A stretch of 64,000 bases of DNA from positions 434,001 through 498,000 of the forward strand of contig NZ_CANMNI010000003.1 of assembly GCF_947499215.1 (NCBI RefSeq), given 5' to 3'. This document shows positions 8,800 to 16,468 of this stretch, piece by piece. Under the pieces are notes generated by a model, which saw only the letters and a list, made by a program, of their open reading frames with translations, was not told the origin of the DNA and searched no databases. This DNA comes from an uncultured Pontibacter sp. GTDB lineage: Bacteria > Bacteroidota > Bacteroidia > Cytophagales > Hymenobacteraceae. The position numbers and the translations under genes are program-made. The first letter of the stretch is position 1, and the number at the start of each line of letters is the position of its first letter.

Positions 8800-9729
8800 A
8801 TGTCGATCACCATATTTAGCCAAGGGAGAAATACAGGCCGTTGGGCAGACGCGCTGCGGGAGAGGCGTCCCGGACTGGAAGTGCGCACTTACCCCGAAAC
8901 AGTACCTGCCGATGAAGTAGAGTTCGCTTTGGCTTGGAACCACCCGCTTGGCGCTTTCAAAGATTTTCCAAACCTGAAATGTATTGCCTCCACGGGGGCC
9001 GGCGTGGACCACATTTTGCGTGATCCGGAGCTGCCTGAAGGCGTACAGATCACTCGCATTGTGGATGAGGATCTGACACAGGACATGGGCATGTTCGTAA
9101 CGGCCCTTGTGCTCAACCATGTGCGCTGTTTGCATGGCTACAAAGATGCCCAGCGCGAGCATGCTTGGAAACAGCACCGCTACCTACGCACCGCCGATGT
9201 GGTGATCGGGGTGATGGGCATGGGAGTGCTGGGCAGCCACACGGCAAAGCAGCTCAGCAATCTGGGCTTTAAGGTGCATGGCTGGTCGCGCTCCACCAAG
9301 TTACTGGAGGGTATAGGGACTTATGCCGGCCCCGAGGAACTCGAGGCTTTCCTGTCTAAATCAGACATCTTGATTTGCCTACTGCCCTTAACTAAAAAGA
9401 CTTCTGGTGTACTCAACAAGGAATTGTTCAGCAAACTACCGAAGGGAGCACACGTGATAAATGTGGCGCGCGGCGAGCACCTCGTGGATGAAGACCTGAT
9501 CGAGATGCTGGACAACGGGCACCTGTCCGGCGCCAGTCTGGATGTGTTCCGGGAAGAACCACTGCCAGCAGAACATCCCTTCTGGGAGCACCCTCAAATC
9601 AATGTAACGCCGCACATTGCCAGCATTACCAATCCGGCTTCGGCTGTGTCGCAGATTCTGGAGAACTACGATCGCATGCGCCATGGCGAACCGCTTATCA
9701 ATGTCGTATCACAAACCAAAGGATATTAA
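8800..9729 (+). CDS. ghrA: Glyoxylate/hydroxypyruvate reductase A (D-2-hydroxyacid dehydrogenase)
   Basis: 309 aa from ATG 8800, close to the 312 aa of GhrA. An upstream start at 8740 would add 20 unrelated residues. NAD(P)-binding glycine loop GVMGMGVLGSH is at about 137-147. Catalytic residues follow the family: Arg224 (NVARGEHLVDEDL), Glu253 (REEPLP) and His272 (TPHIAS). Predicted reaction is NADPH-dependent reduction of glyoxylate to glycolate and hydroxypyruvate to D-glycerate in the cytoplasm. The next gene starts directly after the stop codon, so the two are co-transcribed. A CTATACCT word lies at 8761. Confidence 0.9.
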   Translation: MSITIFSQGRNTGRWADALRERRPGLEVRTYPETVPADEVEFALAWNHPLGAFKDFPNLKCIASTGAGVDHILRDPELPEGVQITRIVDEDLTQDMGMFVTALVLNHVRCLHGYKDAQREHAWKQHRYLRTADVVIGVMGMGVLGSHTAKQLSNLGFKVHGWSRSTKLLEGIGTYAGPEELEAFLSKSDILICLLPLTKKTSGVLNKELFSKLPKGAHVINVARGEHLVDEDLIEMLDNGHLSGASLDVFREEPLPAEHPFWEHPQINVTPHIASITNPASAVSQILENYDRMRHGEPLINVVSQTKGY

Positions 9730-10143
9730 ATGAACCCATTCCACTATGCCTTCAAAGTGAAGGACATTGAATCGACCCGCCAGTTTTATGTTGGCATATT
9801 AGGCTGCAAAGAAGGCCGCAGCACCGAGCACTGGATCGATTTCGACTTTTTCGGTCACCAACTTTCTGCTCACGTTAGCGCCAACATCCCCGAGCCCGAC
9901 TACTGCGGACAAGTGGCCGGAATCAGTGTGCCGGTACCTCACTTTGGCTGTTTGTTGAGCTACGAGCAGTTTGATGAAGTGCTTGAGCGATTAGTGCAGC
10001 ATGCTATACCTTTCGTGGTAGAGCCCTATACCCGATACGAAGGCGAAGTAGGGGAACAGCGCACCATGTTCATCCTCGACCACAGCAAGAACCCACTCGA
10101 GTTCAAAGCTTTTAAAAACATGGACGAGGTGTTTGCTTCCTGA
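9730..10143 (+). CDS. VOC (glyoxalase/bleomycin resistance-like) protein
   Basis: 137 aa with the paired beta-alpha-beta-beta-beta layout of the vicinal oxygen chelate fold: FHYAFKVKDIESTRQFYVGILGCK at the start, a central LSAHVS strand, and the C-terminal FILDHSKNPLEFKAF that supplies the usual metal ligand Glu. The ATG follows the ghrA stop with no gap. Substrate unknown; pairing with GhrA suggests small alpha-keto or hydroxy acids, but that is inference. Confidence 0.85.
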   Translation: MNPFHYAFKVKDIESTRQFYVGILGCKEGRSTEHWIDFDFFGHQLSAHVSANIPEPDYCGQVAGISVPVPHFGCLLSYEQFDEVLERLVQHAIPFVVEPYTRYEGEVGEQRTMFILDHSKNPLEFKAFKNMDEVFAS

Positions 10144-10168
10144 TAAGATGCTATACCTGCTTTAACAG

Positions 10169-10205
10169 CAAAGGCCAGCTTGTAACGGATACAAGCTGGC
10201 CTTTG
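10169..10205. terminator. Bidirectional terminator between VOC and GNAT genes
   Basis: 16-bp perfect stem CAAAGGCCAGCTTGTA (10169-10184) with its complement (10190-10205) and a 5-nt loop, sitting between convergent genes. Confidence 0.85.
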
Positions 10206-10225
10206 TATTTTAGTTGAGGCGAGGA

Positions 10226-10747
10226 CTAAAGTTCAGCCTCAGGTATAGCCGAGCGCCTCACGGCATAGATCAGTTCATCCAAGTACTCGCCATTTTTATA
10301 AAAGGTCTTCTCGAGCCGTGCCTCTAGTGTAAAGCCTGCTTTTTCGAGCACTTTTTGGGAGGGAATGTTTGGTCCAAAAGGGCGGGCAAAGATTCGGTTG
10401 ATGTCCCAGTGCTCAAACCCGTACCGCACCATTTGCCTGACGGCCTGCGGCATGATGCCCTTGCCCCAGAAAGGCTCGGCCAGCCAGTAGCCCAACTCCG
10501 CATTTTTCCGGTAAATGTCCGATTGCGGGTGTATACCTATACCGCCTGCTGCCTCACCCTCCACTTCAATGGCCAAAATGTTGGGAGGGGTACTTTTCGC
10601 GGTCATCTGGAGGAAAGCTATACCTTGCTCTTCCGTGTAGGGATGTGGAAAAACATCCGCCATGTTTTTGGCGATGTGGAAGTTGTTGGCATATTTCACC
10701 AGACTGTCGAGGTCAGTTGCAGTCCAAGGTCTTAGCTTAAATTTCAT
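10226..10747 (-). CDS. GNAT N-acetyltransferase, RimJ/RimL type
   Basis: 173 aa. It opens with LRPWTATDLDSLVKYANN as RimJ/RimL-like enzymes do, and has GYWLAEPFWGKGIMPQAVRQM (about 85-105), the acetyl-CoA binding stretch, then RIFARPFGPNIPSQKVLEKAGF near 120-140, where Asn and the GF loop are typical. Predicted acetyl-CoA-dependent acetylation of an amine, possibly a protein N-terminus or a small molecule. Single gene, convergent with the VOC gene. Confidence 0.88.
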   Translation of the reverse strand: MKFKLRPWTATDLDSLVKYANNFHIAKNMADVFPHPYTEEQGIAFLQMTAKSTPPNILAIEVEGEAAGGIGIHPQSDIYRKNAELGYWLAEPFWGKGIMPQAVRQMVRYGFEHWDINRIFARPFGPNIPSQKVLEKAGFTLEARLEKTFYKNGEYLDELIYAVRRSAIPEAEL

Positions 10748-10882
10748 GGTCGGAGAATCTTAAAGGTTTCTTGAATAGGCAATCTGGGCAATTTGAGCAA
10801 GTCTACTCTTTGAAAACGATTTTTCCTTCTTTAAAGAAGCCGATCCATTTTTCTTTTAAGTCGGTAGGTATAGCGGACTTGG

Positions 10883-10921
10883 CCATAAGGCGGCGTAGCT
10901 GGCTTATGGGTGTGGTTAGCT
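10883..10921 (-). repeat. attC-like hairpin, partial (cassette end 1)
   Basis: Seven-bp stem CCATAAG (10883-10889) / CTTATGG (10903-10909), followed on the plus strand by GTTAGCT (10915-10921), a near match to the attC core GTTRRRY. It lies just 3' of the lipoprotein gene 10935-11474 in gene orientation, where an attC belongs. The opposite core is not recognisable, so it may be decayed. Confidence 0.4.
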
Positions 10922-10934
10922 ATTGTTTTTCTTT

Positions 10935-11474
10935 TCACGCTTCGCCATTTGCAAAAGGCCCTTCTACTTTCTTCTTAGAAAAGTTGATGAAGGCACGCCA
11001 ATAACAGTCTCCCCCGTCACTAACCAAAATCAATCTGTTTTGCCAGTCTTGCCTGTAAAACCTAAGCTTACCATTCGAATCTTCCATAGGGTAATCTCCT
11101 ATTTCGCAGAGACCGTTTATGAAAACCAGAGAATCTCCTTTACTGTCGACATAGCAAATTATCTGCTTGTATGAGTTGTCCAGACTGTCGGCCTTTAAAT
11201 ATCTTGAGAACTTATCTTCATTGGCTGAAATCGATTTTCTTGTTAATGAAAAGATTTGGTCAACTTGTTCCTTAGTAGGAGTCCATAAAGTGGTATCTCC
11301 TTCAGAAATAAAGTTTGCCTGCTTCGCATCATTTATGATTGAATAGCGAAGCTTCTCTCTTTCCAAGGAGTCTGCTTCAAACTTTGTTGTGACTTTATTC
11401 TCGCTAGAGTCGTGCTTTACTTCACAACTTGCAAGAGCTAACACAACTAAGATAACCAGCAATGATTCTTTCAT
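10935..11474 (-). CDS. Lipoprotein of unknown function (cassette-like gene)
   Basis: 179 aa. Signal peptide with lipobox LASC (Cys17), then a charged mature part without a family I know. Four further Cys-poor segments end in GGDCYWRAFINFSKKKVEGPF. Predicted to sit in the outer or inner membrane facing the periplasm. It is in the same orientation as its two right-hand neighbours, and each gap between them is an attC-like hairpin, so it looks like an integron cassette. AT-richer than the surrounding core genes, consistent with acquired DNA. Confidence 0.75.
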   Translation of the reverse strand: MKESLLVILVVLALASCEVKHDSSENKVTTKFEADSLEREKLRYSIINDAKQANFISEGDTTLWTPTKEQVDQIFSLTRKSISANEDKFSRYLKADSLDNSYKQIICYVDSKGDSLVFINGLCEIGDYPMEDSNGKLRFYRQDWQNRLILVSDGGDCYWRAFINFSKKKVEGPFANGEA

Positions 11475-11486
11475 AATTCAAATAAC

Positions 11487-11552
11487 AGCTAACGGTACTT
11501 GTGCAGCCGAAGCCCGAAGCGTAGCAAGGGTTAAAGCTGCACTGGGTTGGGT
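11487..11552 (-). repeat. attC-like recombination site between cassette genes
   Basis: On the minus strand it begins ACCCAAC (fits core RYYYAAC) and ends GTTAGCT (one base off GTTRRRY), 66 bp apart. Inside is a perfect 7-bp stem GTGCAGC (11501-11507) / GCTGCAC (11536-11542). Size, core spacing and imperfect palindrome match integron attC sites. Confidence 0.55.
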
Positions 11553-11556
11553 GGTG

Positions 11557-12519
11557 TTATTCTTTCAATATACCGAATTTACCGTTTCTGAAATCAACTG
11601 CTACCACACTCTCAAGAAAAAGCGCATTACCTGTAAGCCCTATAATCTTTTCTTCTTTGAAAAACCTGTTAAAATTAGGCATCAGATAAACATTTGATTG
11701 TGTGAGCACGGTTGAACCAAGTCTTATAGGCTCCTTTGATTTTCTCCCCAATGCAGGGAAGCTTTTACCCCAAGATGACACAGTCAGGGTGTCTGTGACA
11801 CTGCCATCAGCTAGCTTTTTGAAGTATTTCTTATTCGTAACTAGAGGAAAAATACTAGAGCCTGTATCGAACATAACCCAATAGGTCTTGGCGCCAATCG
11901 TGAAAGGAAGCTTTACTCTTCCTTTGTCAATCCTGCATTCTGAAAAATCAAAGCGCTTTCCAGTTTCTGAATCAAGCGAGTCAAGCACCAACAGTCGATG
12001 GTTGGGGTAATCTATAACCAGCACTTTATTCTTGAAGAAAGAAGCACCTAAAGTGCCGACATGTTTTACAGTAGGGGAACTGACAGAATCAGACGTGAGT
12101 ATAGCTCCGAAATCTTCAAAATACATTAGGTGTTTTAATCTATAGGACGTTTCCTCTAGATGAACTTCCACGTCTTTAAAGCTACCGTTCTGTCTACTCT
12201 GAATCCTGAAGGGCTTATTGACTGTATCTAACTTTGCCGCAAGCTCTGGATAAGCCTGCAGGTAGGGAGCAATGGCGTTGCCATAAAGCATGGAATGGGT
12301 TGCGCCCAGGTCAAACTGCACCTTGAAACGATGAGGTATGGAGTCAATTTGAAAGGGCGCGTACATGAATGCTTTATCAAAATACCGATTACCCAGAGTT
12401 GAGCCTTCCCAATGAAACGCAATCCACTCTTTGTCAGGTAATAACTTTGCTTCCCTGGGCACCTGCCCTAAGACCGAAAGGGGAAAAAAAAAGAACAATG
12501 CCCAAAGAGTGCTTTTCAT
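11557..12519 (-). CDS. Exported pepsin/retropepsin-like aspartic protease (cassette-like gene)
   Basis: 320 aa. Signal peptide (1-19, ending VLGQ). Two aspartic-protease half-sites are visible: FDLGATHSML near residue 70 and MFDTGSSIFPL near 220. The second has the classic DTGS; the first has DLGA, so the pair is bilobed but one half is altered. Predicted periplasmic or surface peptidase, activity uncertain. It is bounded on both sides by attC-like sites, which makes it a likely mobile cassette gene. Confidence 0.7.
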   Translation of the reverse strand: MKSTLWALFFFFPLSVLGQVPREAKLLPDKEWIAFHWEGSTLGNRYFDKAFMYAPFQIDSIPHRFKVQFDLGATHSMLYGNAIAPYLQAYPELAAKLDTVNKPFRIQSRQNGSFKDVEVHLEETSYRLKHLMYFEDFGAILTSDSVSSPTVKHVGTLGASFFKNKVLVIDYPNHRLLVLDSLDSETGKRFDFSECRIDKGRVKLPFTIGAKTYWVMFDTGSSIFPLVTNKKYFKKLADGSVTDTLTVSSWGKSFPALGRKSKEPIRLGSTVLTQSNVYLMPNFNRFFKEEKIIGLTGNALFLESVVAVDFRNGKFGILKE

Positions 12520-12541
12520 ATTTAAAATTAAAGTTTACACC

Positions 12542-12608
12542 ACCCAACGGTTTCCTGCTAATGGCGCGTAAGATCGTCCGCCGTGGCATGGTTTTCACAA
12601 TGTTGGGC
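12542..12608 (-). repeat. attC-like recombination site (best match to consensus)
   Basis: 67 bp. On the minus strand it starts GCCCAAC (12608-12602, fits RYYYAAC) and ends GTTGGGT (12548-12542, fits GTTRRRY). Both cores match fully and are near-complementary, and the interior holds a short imperfect stem GGCG/CGCC. It lies exactly between two cassette-like genes. Confidence 0.65.
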
Positions 12609-12618
12609 GGTGCTTTTT

Positions 12619-13167
12619 TTATACATGGAAGAACTGGAATCTCTTCCACTTCTTTCTCCTCAATTTTTCATTAGGGTAACTGAAACTAACTTTCTCCCCA
12701 TTCATTTTGGTAAGATACAACACCAAATTCAAGGTCAAATCTCCTTGTATGTTGTCTGCTTTGATATAATAGTCAGTTTTGGCATTGATGGAATATCTGG
12801 TGAAGGTATCATCACCCCATTTCCTGAATCCCTTATCTAAAACCATATTTCCCTTTGCCAATCCATTTCCACTAGCATCAAGAATTTCATAATCAAATGA
12901 ATTCAGTTTCTGATATACGTTATCGCCTGTAGAAATATTTAATTCAAGCGCATAGTCGTACTTCTTATTGTCCCATATGATAAAGAAGGGGAGGATTGTA
13001 AAACCCTCTTCACATTTAGCAAAGTTGATAGAAAGGTCAGGGGTTGTTGGGTTGTTCTTAACCCTTACCAGGGTCGAAGCGTCAGTATCCTGCCAATGCA
13101 CCTTATTGGCTATGACACAACCGCTCAAAAATAGTAGTAGCGATAAAAATTGAAGATAGCTTTTCAT
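12619..13167 (-). CDS. Lipoprotein of unknown function (cassette-like gene)
   Basis: 182 aa. Signal peptide with lipobox LSGC (Cys17). The mature part is predicted beta-rich (alternating hydrophobic and polar strands, for example YDYALELNISTGDNVYQ and LTLNLVLYLTKMNGEKVSFSY) and ends in a basic tail RRKKWKRF. No family recognised. Strongly AT-rich compared with neighbours outside the region. Flanked by attC-like sites on both sides. Confidence 0.72.
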   Translation of the reverse strand: MKSYLQFLSLLLFLSGCVIANKVHWQDTDASTLVRVKNNPTTPDLSINFAKCEEGFTILPFFIIWDNKKYDYALELNISTGDNVYQKLNSFDYEILDASGNGLAKGNMVLDKGFRKWGDDTFTRYSINAKTDYYIKADNIQGDLTLNLVLYLTKMNGEKVSFSYPNEKLRRKKWKRFQFFHV

Positions 13168-13183
13168 ATTTAATTAAAACACC

Positions 13184-13247
13184 ATCCAACTACTGTGTAA
13201 ACGTCACCGTGACGTTTATCCGCCATATAAGCGGAGTACAGTTACTA
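13184..13247 (-). repeat. attC-like site, upstream end of cassette run 1
   Basis: On the plus strand ATCCAAC (13184-13190) is the complement of a full GTTRRRY core. The interior has a perfect inverted repeat AAACGTCAC-C-GTGACGTTT (13199-13217), a TCCGC/GCGGA hairpin, and outer CTGT/ACAG pairing. The distal core GTTACTA fits poorly. Confidence 0.45.
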
Positions 13248-13525
13248 ACTTTCAATAATATTTTTAGCAACTCATTCACTTCCATAGCGCTTTACTAATA
13301 TAGTTCTTTTGCAGAGCTTCTCAAGCTGCCTCACTATTTTATTTAATTTAATATACAGCAGGTGTAATATGTTAAAATATTGTGAGTCAGTATTTTGCTG
13401 CTGTGTCTTGCTCTTGTGAGCATTCAAATATTAAATAAATTGTCAAAGCACATCAAGCGGTTTCCGCTCCTAGAAAACAACTAGAACGGTAATCAACCGG
13501 AGTATGAAACATTTAGTTGCGTTTA

Positions 13526-13558
13526 TAAACGTAACTAAACGTTTCAAAAAACGGATGT
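13526..13558. repeat. 33-bp perfect direct repeat, copy 1
   Basis: Identical over 33 bases to 17226-17258, exactly 3700 bp away. It contains an inverted repeat AACGT-aactaa-ACGTT. It lies about 0.34 kb upstream (in gene orientation) of the first attC-like site of cassette run 1. Confidence 0.9.
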
Positions 13559-13787
13559 TGTAAGAAAGGTATAGTTGACCGGATTCAGCTCCCTTGCATA
13601 GATAGCAGTTGCTAAGAGGTCGTATGTCCCTCCAAAGCCATGACGCCCTATTTTCTTATCGAACTATCACAAGAAGCGTAAATAGTAATATCGGGCTAAA
13701 TTTTTATATATCTGATACTGATATTGGCGCTGTAGTAGTCGATTCAGACATAAAAGCAGACTTTAATAAATCGAGCCTTAGTTGGTA

Positions 13788-13795
13788 GGGAGGAA
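13788..13795 (+). promoter_or_regulatory. Shine-Dalgarno-like site of the flavoprotein gene
   Basis: GGGAGGAA ends 5 bases before the ATG at 13801 and supports that start. Most genes in this window have no such site, so this is unusual here. Confidence 0.6.
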
Positions 13796-13800
13796 ATGTT

Positions 13801-15264
13801 ATGGATACCCAAAGTGTCAAAACTAGAGAGGGAGCTGTGGATGTAGTGGTGATAGGTGTTGGCACTAGTGGGGAGGATTTATCATTACAACTCCTTGATG
13901 CCGGACTTAAGGTGGTAGGCATCGCCAATGGATTGGTGGGCGGTGAGTGTGCCTACTGGGGGTGCATTCCATCAAAGATGATGATAAGGGCGGCAAATAC
14001 CTTACACGAGGCCCGGCAGCTAAACAGTTTGGCAGGCCACTCCCGTGTGACTCCTGATTGGGAGCCTGTAGCCTCGCGGCTTAGTGAGGCAACAAGTGAA
14101 TGGGATGATGCGATTGCCGTAGACCGATACGAGAAAAGAGGTGGGCGCCTGATCAAGGGCATCGGCAAAATAACGGGCCCACGTACGGTAACTGTCGGAG
14201 ATGAAAGCATTACGGCGCGTTACGGTATTGTGGTCGCAACCGGTTCAAAACCTGTTATCCCTCCCATAAAAGGACTCTCCGAAGTCGATTACTGGACGAC
14301 CTATGATGTCATGAAACTGAAGAAACTCCCTAAGTCGCTCATCATTCTTGGAGGAGGAGCCATCGGCTGTGAACTGGGGCAGGTTATGGCTCGGTTTGGG
14401 GTCGACGTGAAGATTATAGAGCGCAGCAATCATCTGTTGGACAAAGAGGAGCCGGAGGTTTCCACGGTGCTGGAGCGCACGTTTGCAGACGAAGGCATCA
14501 GTGTCTTCACCAAGTCGAGCATCAGGCAGGTGCGTTATACCGATGGCTTATTTGCAGTTGCGCTGGAGGATGGAAAGGAGATCACAAATGAGCGACTGCT
14601 AGTGGCCACAGGACGTAAGGCCGATATAAGCGAACTTGGGTTGGAAACAATCGGCATTCCCAGCACTTCTGGTACTATTCAAGTGGACGACCGAATGAGG
14701 GCGGGAGATGGGATCTGGGCAATGGGGGATGTGACGGGAAAGGGCATGTTTACCCATGTGGCTTTACACCATTCGGCCATCGTGGCATCAGACATACTTG
14801 GCAGAAGCCATCCTCCCGCTTCCTACCATGCCGTTCCAAGGGTGGTTTTTTCAGATCCGGAGGTTGGTGCTGTGGGCATGACTGAGTTAGAAGCCAAAAA
14901 AGCAGGTATAGAAGTTACCGTTATCGTAAAGCAGCTGCCCGCAACGTTTCGGGGTTGGATTCATGCGATAAAGTACGGGGTTATGAAGCTTGTAATTGAC
15001 CGTAACAACAACACTATACTTGGAGCTTCTATGGCCGGACCAAATGCAGGGGAAGTGGTTGGGCTTTTGACCCTTGCCGTGCATGCGCGTATGCCGATCG
15101 ATGAACTTAGAAATATGATTTATGCTTACCCCACTTTTTATGGCGGGCTGGGTGAAGCGTTAGGGGCTTATGGACGGGGACTAACTACCATTTTTGACCC
15201 CGAATACAAAGGCGTTAAAGTGCTTGACGAGATGATGCAGAAGGCTGTGACAAGTTCAACTTAA
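13801..15264 (+). CDS. Class-I pyridine nucleotide-disulfide oxidoreductase (MerA/Lpd-like)
   Basis: 487 aa. FAD-binding VVVIGVGTSGED (15-27), redox disulfide GGECAYWGCIPSK (Cys50/Cys55), NAD(P)-binding ILGGGAIGCELGQ near 182, second FAD motif IWAMGDVTG near 310, and a C-terminal dimerisation domain. In lipoamide and glutathione reductases the C-terminal base is in HPT...E; here it reads YPTFYGGLGE, so the His is replaced by Tyr. It also lacks the C-terminal Cys pair and N-terminal HMA domain of true mercuric reductase. Substrate unknown. It is the only plus-strand gene between two minus-strand cassette runs. Confidence 0.85.
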   Translation: MDTQSVKTREGAVDVVVIGVGTSGEDLSLQLLDAGLKVVGIANGLVGGECAYWGCIPSKMMIRAANTLHEARQLNSLAGHSRVTPDWEPVASRLSEATSEWDDAIAVDRYEKRGGRLIKGIGKITGPRTVTVGDESITARYGIVVATGSKPVIPPIKGLSEVDYWTTYDVMKLKKLPKSLIILGGGAIGCELGQVMARFGVDVKIIERSNHLLDKEEPEVSTVLERTFADEGISVFTKSSIRQVRYTDGLFAVALEDGKEITNERLLVATGRKADISELGLETIGIPSTSGTIQVDDRMRAGDGIWAMGDVTGKGMFTHVALHHSAIVASDILGRSHPPASYHAVPRVVFSDPEVGAVGMTELEAKKAGIEVTVIVKQLPATFRGWIHAIKYGVMKLVIDRNNNTILGASMAGPNAGEVVGLLTLAVHARMPIDELRNMIYAYPTFYGGLGEALGAYGRGLTTIFDPEYKGVKVLDEMMQKAVTSST

Positions 15265-15300
15265 TATAATGTACCCGCACTTAAAAGACTACATTATTAA

Positions 15301-15356
15301 GGTACTTCCCTTCTCAAGGAAAGTACAAGATTGATGGTATACTAGGCCGTGTTAGT
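15301..15356 (-). repeat. attC-like hairpin, weak (end of cassette run 2)
   Basis: Hairpin GTACTTCCCTT / AAGGAAAGTAC (one mismatch, 15302-15326) followed by GTTAGTG near 15350, a near match to GTTRRRY. It lies at the 3' end of the hydrolase gene 15363-15887. It could equally be an ordinary terminator. Confidence 0.3.
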
Positions 15357-15362
15357 GCTTTG

Positions 15363-15887
15363 CTAATTTATTTTCTTGAGTAGTTCAAGACCGAAATCCC
15401 ACTTACCGAATCCGGATTTAGTTTCTATATGTCCTGCGTTCTCCAACTCTACAAACTCACCTCCCCAGTTGCTGGCAAATAATCTTGCTCTTTCAATCGC
15501 TACAACATGGTCGTTTGAACTTGCTACCACGATGGAAGGAAATGGCAATTTACGTTCAGGCATGGGGCTGAAGCCTGTAATATACTTTGGATAACCGGGT
15601 TTGTCCACGTCGCTTGGGGCTACAAACAAAGCGCCTTTTATTTGGTGTCCGTATTTCTCGAACCATTTGATTATAGTAACACATCCAACACTATGGCCAA
15701 TTAAAATAAGCTGCCCGTAGTCGAACTGCTGCAGCTCTTCTTCAATTCTGTTAATCCATTCATCACAGGTAGGGTTTTGCCAGTCTGATTGCACCACCCT
15801 GAGAAACTCATCCGGATATTCATTTTCCCAGATAGTCTGCCAATGCTCTTTGTCAGAGTTATATAACCCGGGTATATTTATATACAT
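15363..15887 (-). CDS. RBBP9/YdeN family serine hydrolase (cassette-like gene)
   Basis: 174 aa, the usual RBBP9 size. Nucleophile elbow GHSVG (Ser66), acid in SSNDHVV (Asp, about 125) and His in NAGHIE (about 152) give a complete triad; the PGLYNSDKEHWQTIWE start is typical of the family. Cytoplasmic, no signal peptide. It is the only clearly enzymatic gene of cassette run 2. The start gives MYINIPG; another ATG 5 bases upstream is out of frame. Confidence 0.85.
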   Translation of the reverse strand: MYINIPGLYNSDKEHWQTIWENEYPDEFLRVVQSDWQNPTCDEWINRIEEELQQFDYGQLILIGHSVGCVTIIKWFEKYGHQIKGALFVAPSDVDKPGYPKYITGFSPMPERKLPFPSIVVASSNDHVVAIERARLFASNWGGEFVELENAGHIETKSGFGKWDFGLELLKKIN

Positions 15888-15928
15888 GTCATTTTTATGG
15901 TTAACGACTTTAAACGTTTTTTATAGGA

Positions 15929-15975
15929 GGCCAACGAGGCGTAATCGAAGTATGGCTTGTATACCTTGTTGCAAG
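15929..15975 (-). repeat. attC-like site, degenerate
   Basis: Plus strand: GGCCAAC (15929-15935 region) and TTGTTGC (15967-15973 region) as imperfect cores, with GTATACC between. It occupies the gap between cassette-like genes 15363-15887 and 15979-16359. Cores deviate at one or two positions each. Confidence 0.35.
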
Positions 15976-15978
15976 CAG

Positions 15979-16359
15979 TTATTTTATTTTTTCAAAGTAA
16001 AAGTTCATACCATAGTCCAACCATATTCTTTCTTGTCGAAACAAAGGTGAAGTCACCAACATTTCATATCCTGCTTTTCCCATTTCATAGTCATATGTCA
16101 AGTCAATTCGGGTTCCAAATATTGATGGCTCAATCATGTATGTACCCGAACCCCATGTTTGACTTTCAAATGTGTTATCATTTTTTATTATTAAAGTGTC
16201 GATACCTTGTTCTATAGGTCTAGGTCCTTCAAGAATATATTCAGTGTTGTTATTAATATATCGTCCTTGAAGTGCAGATTTCGAAACATAGTTCGTAATC
16301 CCTTCAAAGAATAGGAGTCCAAAGATCATTAAACCAACTATGATCAGGAGTTTTTTCAT
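15979..16359 (-). CDS. Small exported or membrane-anchored protein (cassette-like gene)
   Basis: 126 aa with one N-terminal hydrophobic segment (4-22, LLIIVGLMIFGLLFFEGI) and no lipobox, then a beta-rich domain (GRYINNNTEYILEG, TLIIKNDNTFESQTWGSGTYMI). The repeated N-N-T/F-x-S-x-T-W-G pattern resembles small lipocalin-like META/DUF domains, but I cannot assign it. Flanked by attC-like sites. AT-rich. Confidence 0.68.
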   Translation of the reverse strand: MKKLLIIVGLMIFGLLFFEGITNYVSKSALQGRYINNNTEYILEGPRPIEQGIDTLIIKNDNTFESQTWGSGTYMIEPSIFGTRIDLTYDYEMGKAGYEMLVTSPLFRQERIWLDYGMNFYFEKIK

Positions 16360-16367
16360 TTAATATG

Positions 16368-16435
16368 TACCGACGGCTCGTGTATACCTTGTGCGAGGCC
16401 ATCAGCCGAGGCATAGGGTATAAACCTTGTTGGGC
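16368..16435 (-). repeat. attC-like recombination site
   Basis: On the minus strand it starts GCCCAAC (16435-16429, full RYYYAAC match) and ends GTCGGTA (one base off). It is about 68 bp with a stem TATACCT (16383-16389) against AGGGTATA (16415-16422), and sits between two cassette-like genes. Confidence 0.5.
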
Positions 16436-16468
16436 GGAGAGTTTCTATCAGTTAGTGTATTGATTCCT

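Larger units (their letters stand above)
13168..13800. other. AT-rich non-coding region upstream of cassette run 1
   Basis: 633 bp without a credible gene. It contains an attC-like end (13184-13247), an AT-rich tract (13250-13500), the 33-bp direct repeat (13526-13558), an AGGTATAG word near 13568, and the ribosome site of the flavoprotein gene. An integron would carry attI and the integrase at this position; no recombinase frame is present. Confidence 0.6.

Noticed and set aside
13168-13800. Integrase or attI upstream of cassette run 1
   Set aside because: No recombinase-like frame on either strand; only repeats and AT-rich DNA.
13801-15264. True mercuric reductase
   Set aside because: No N-terminal metal-binding domain, no C-terminal Cys pair, no mer genes nearby.
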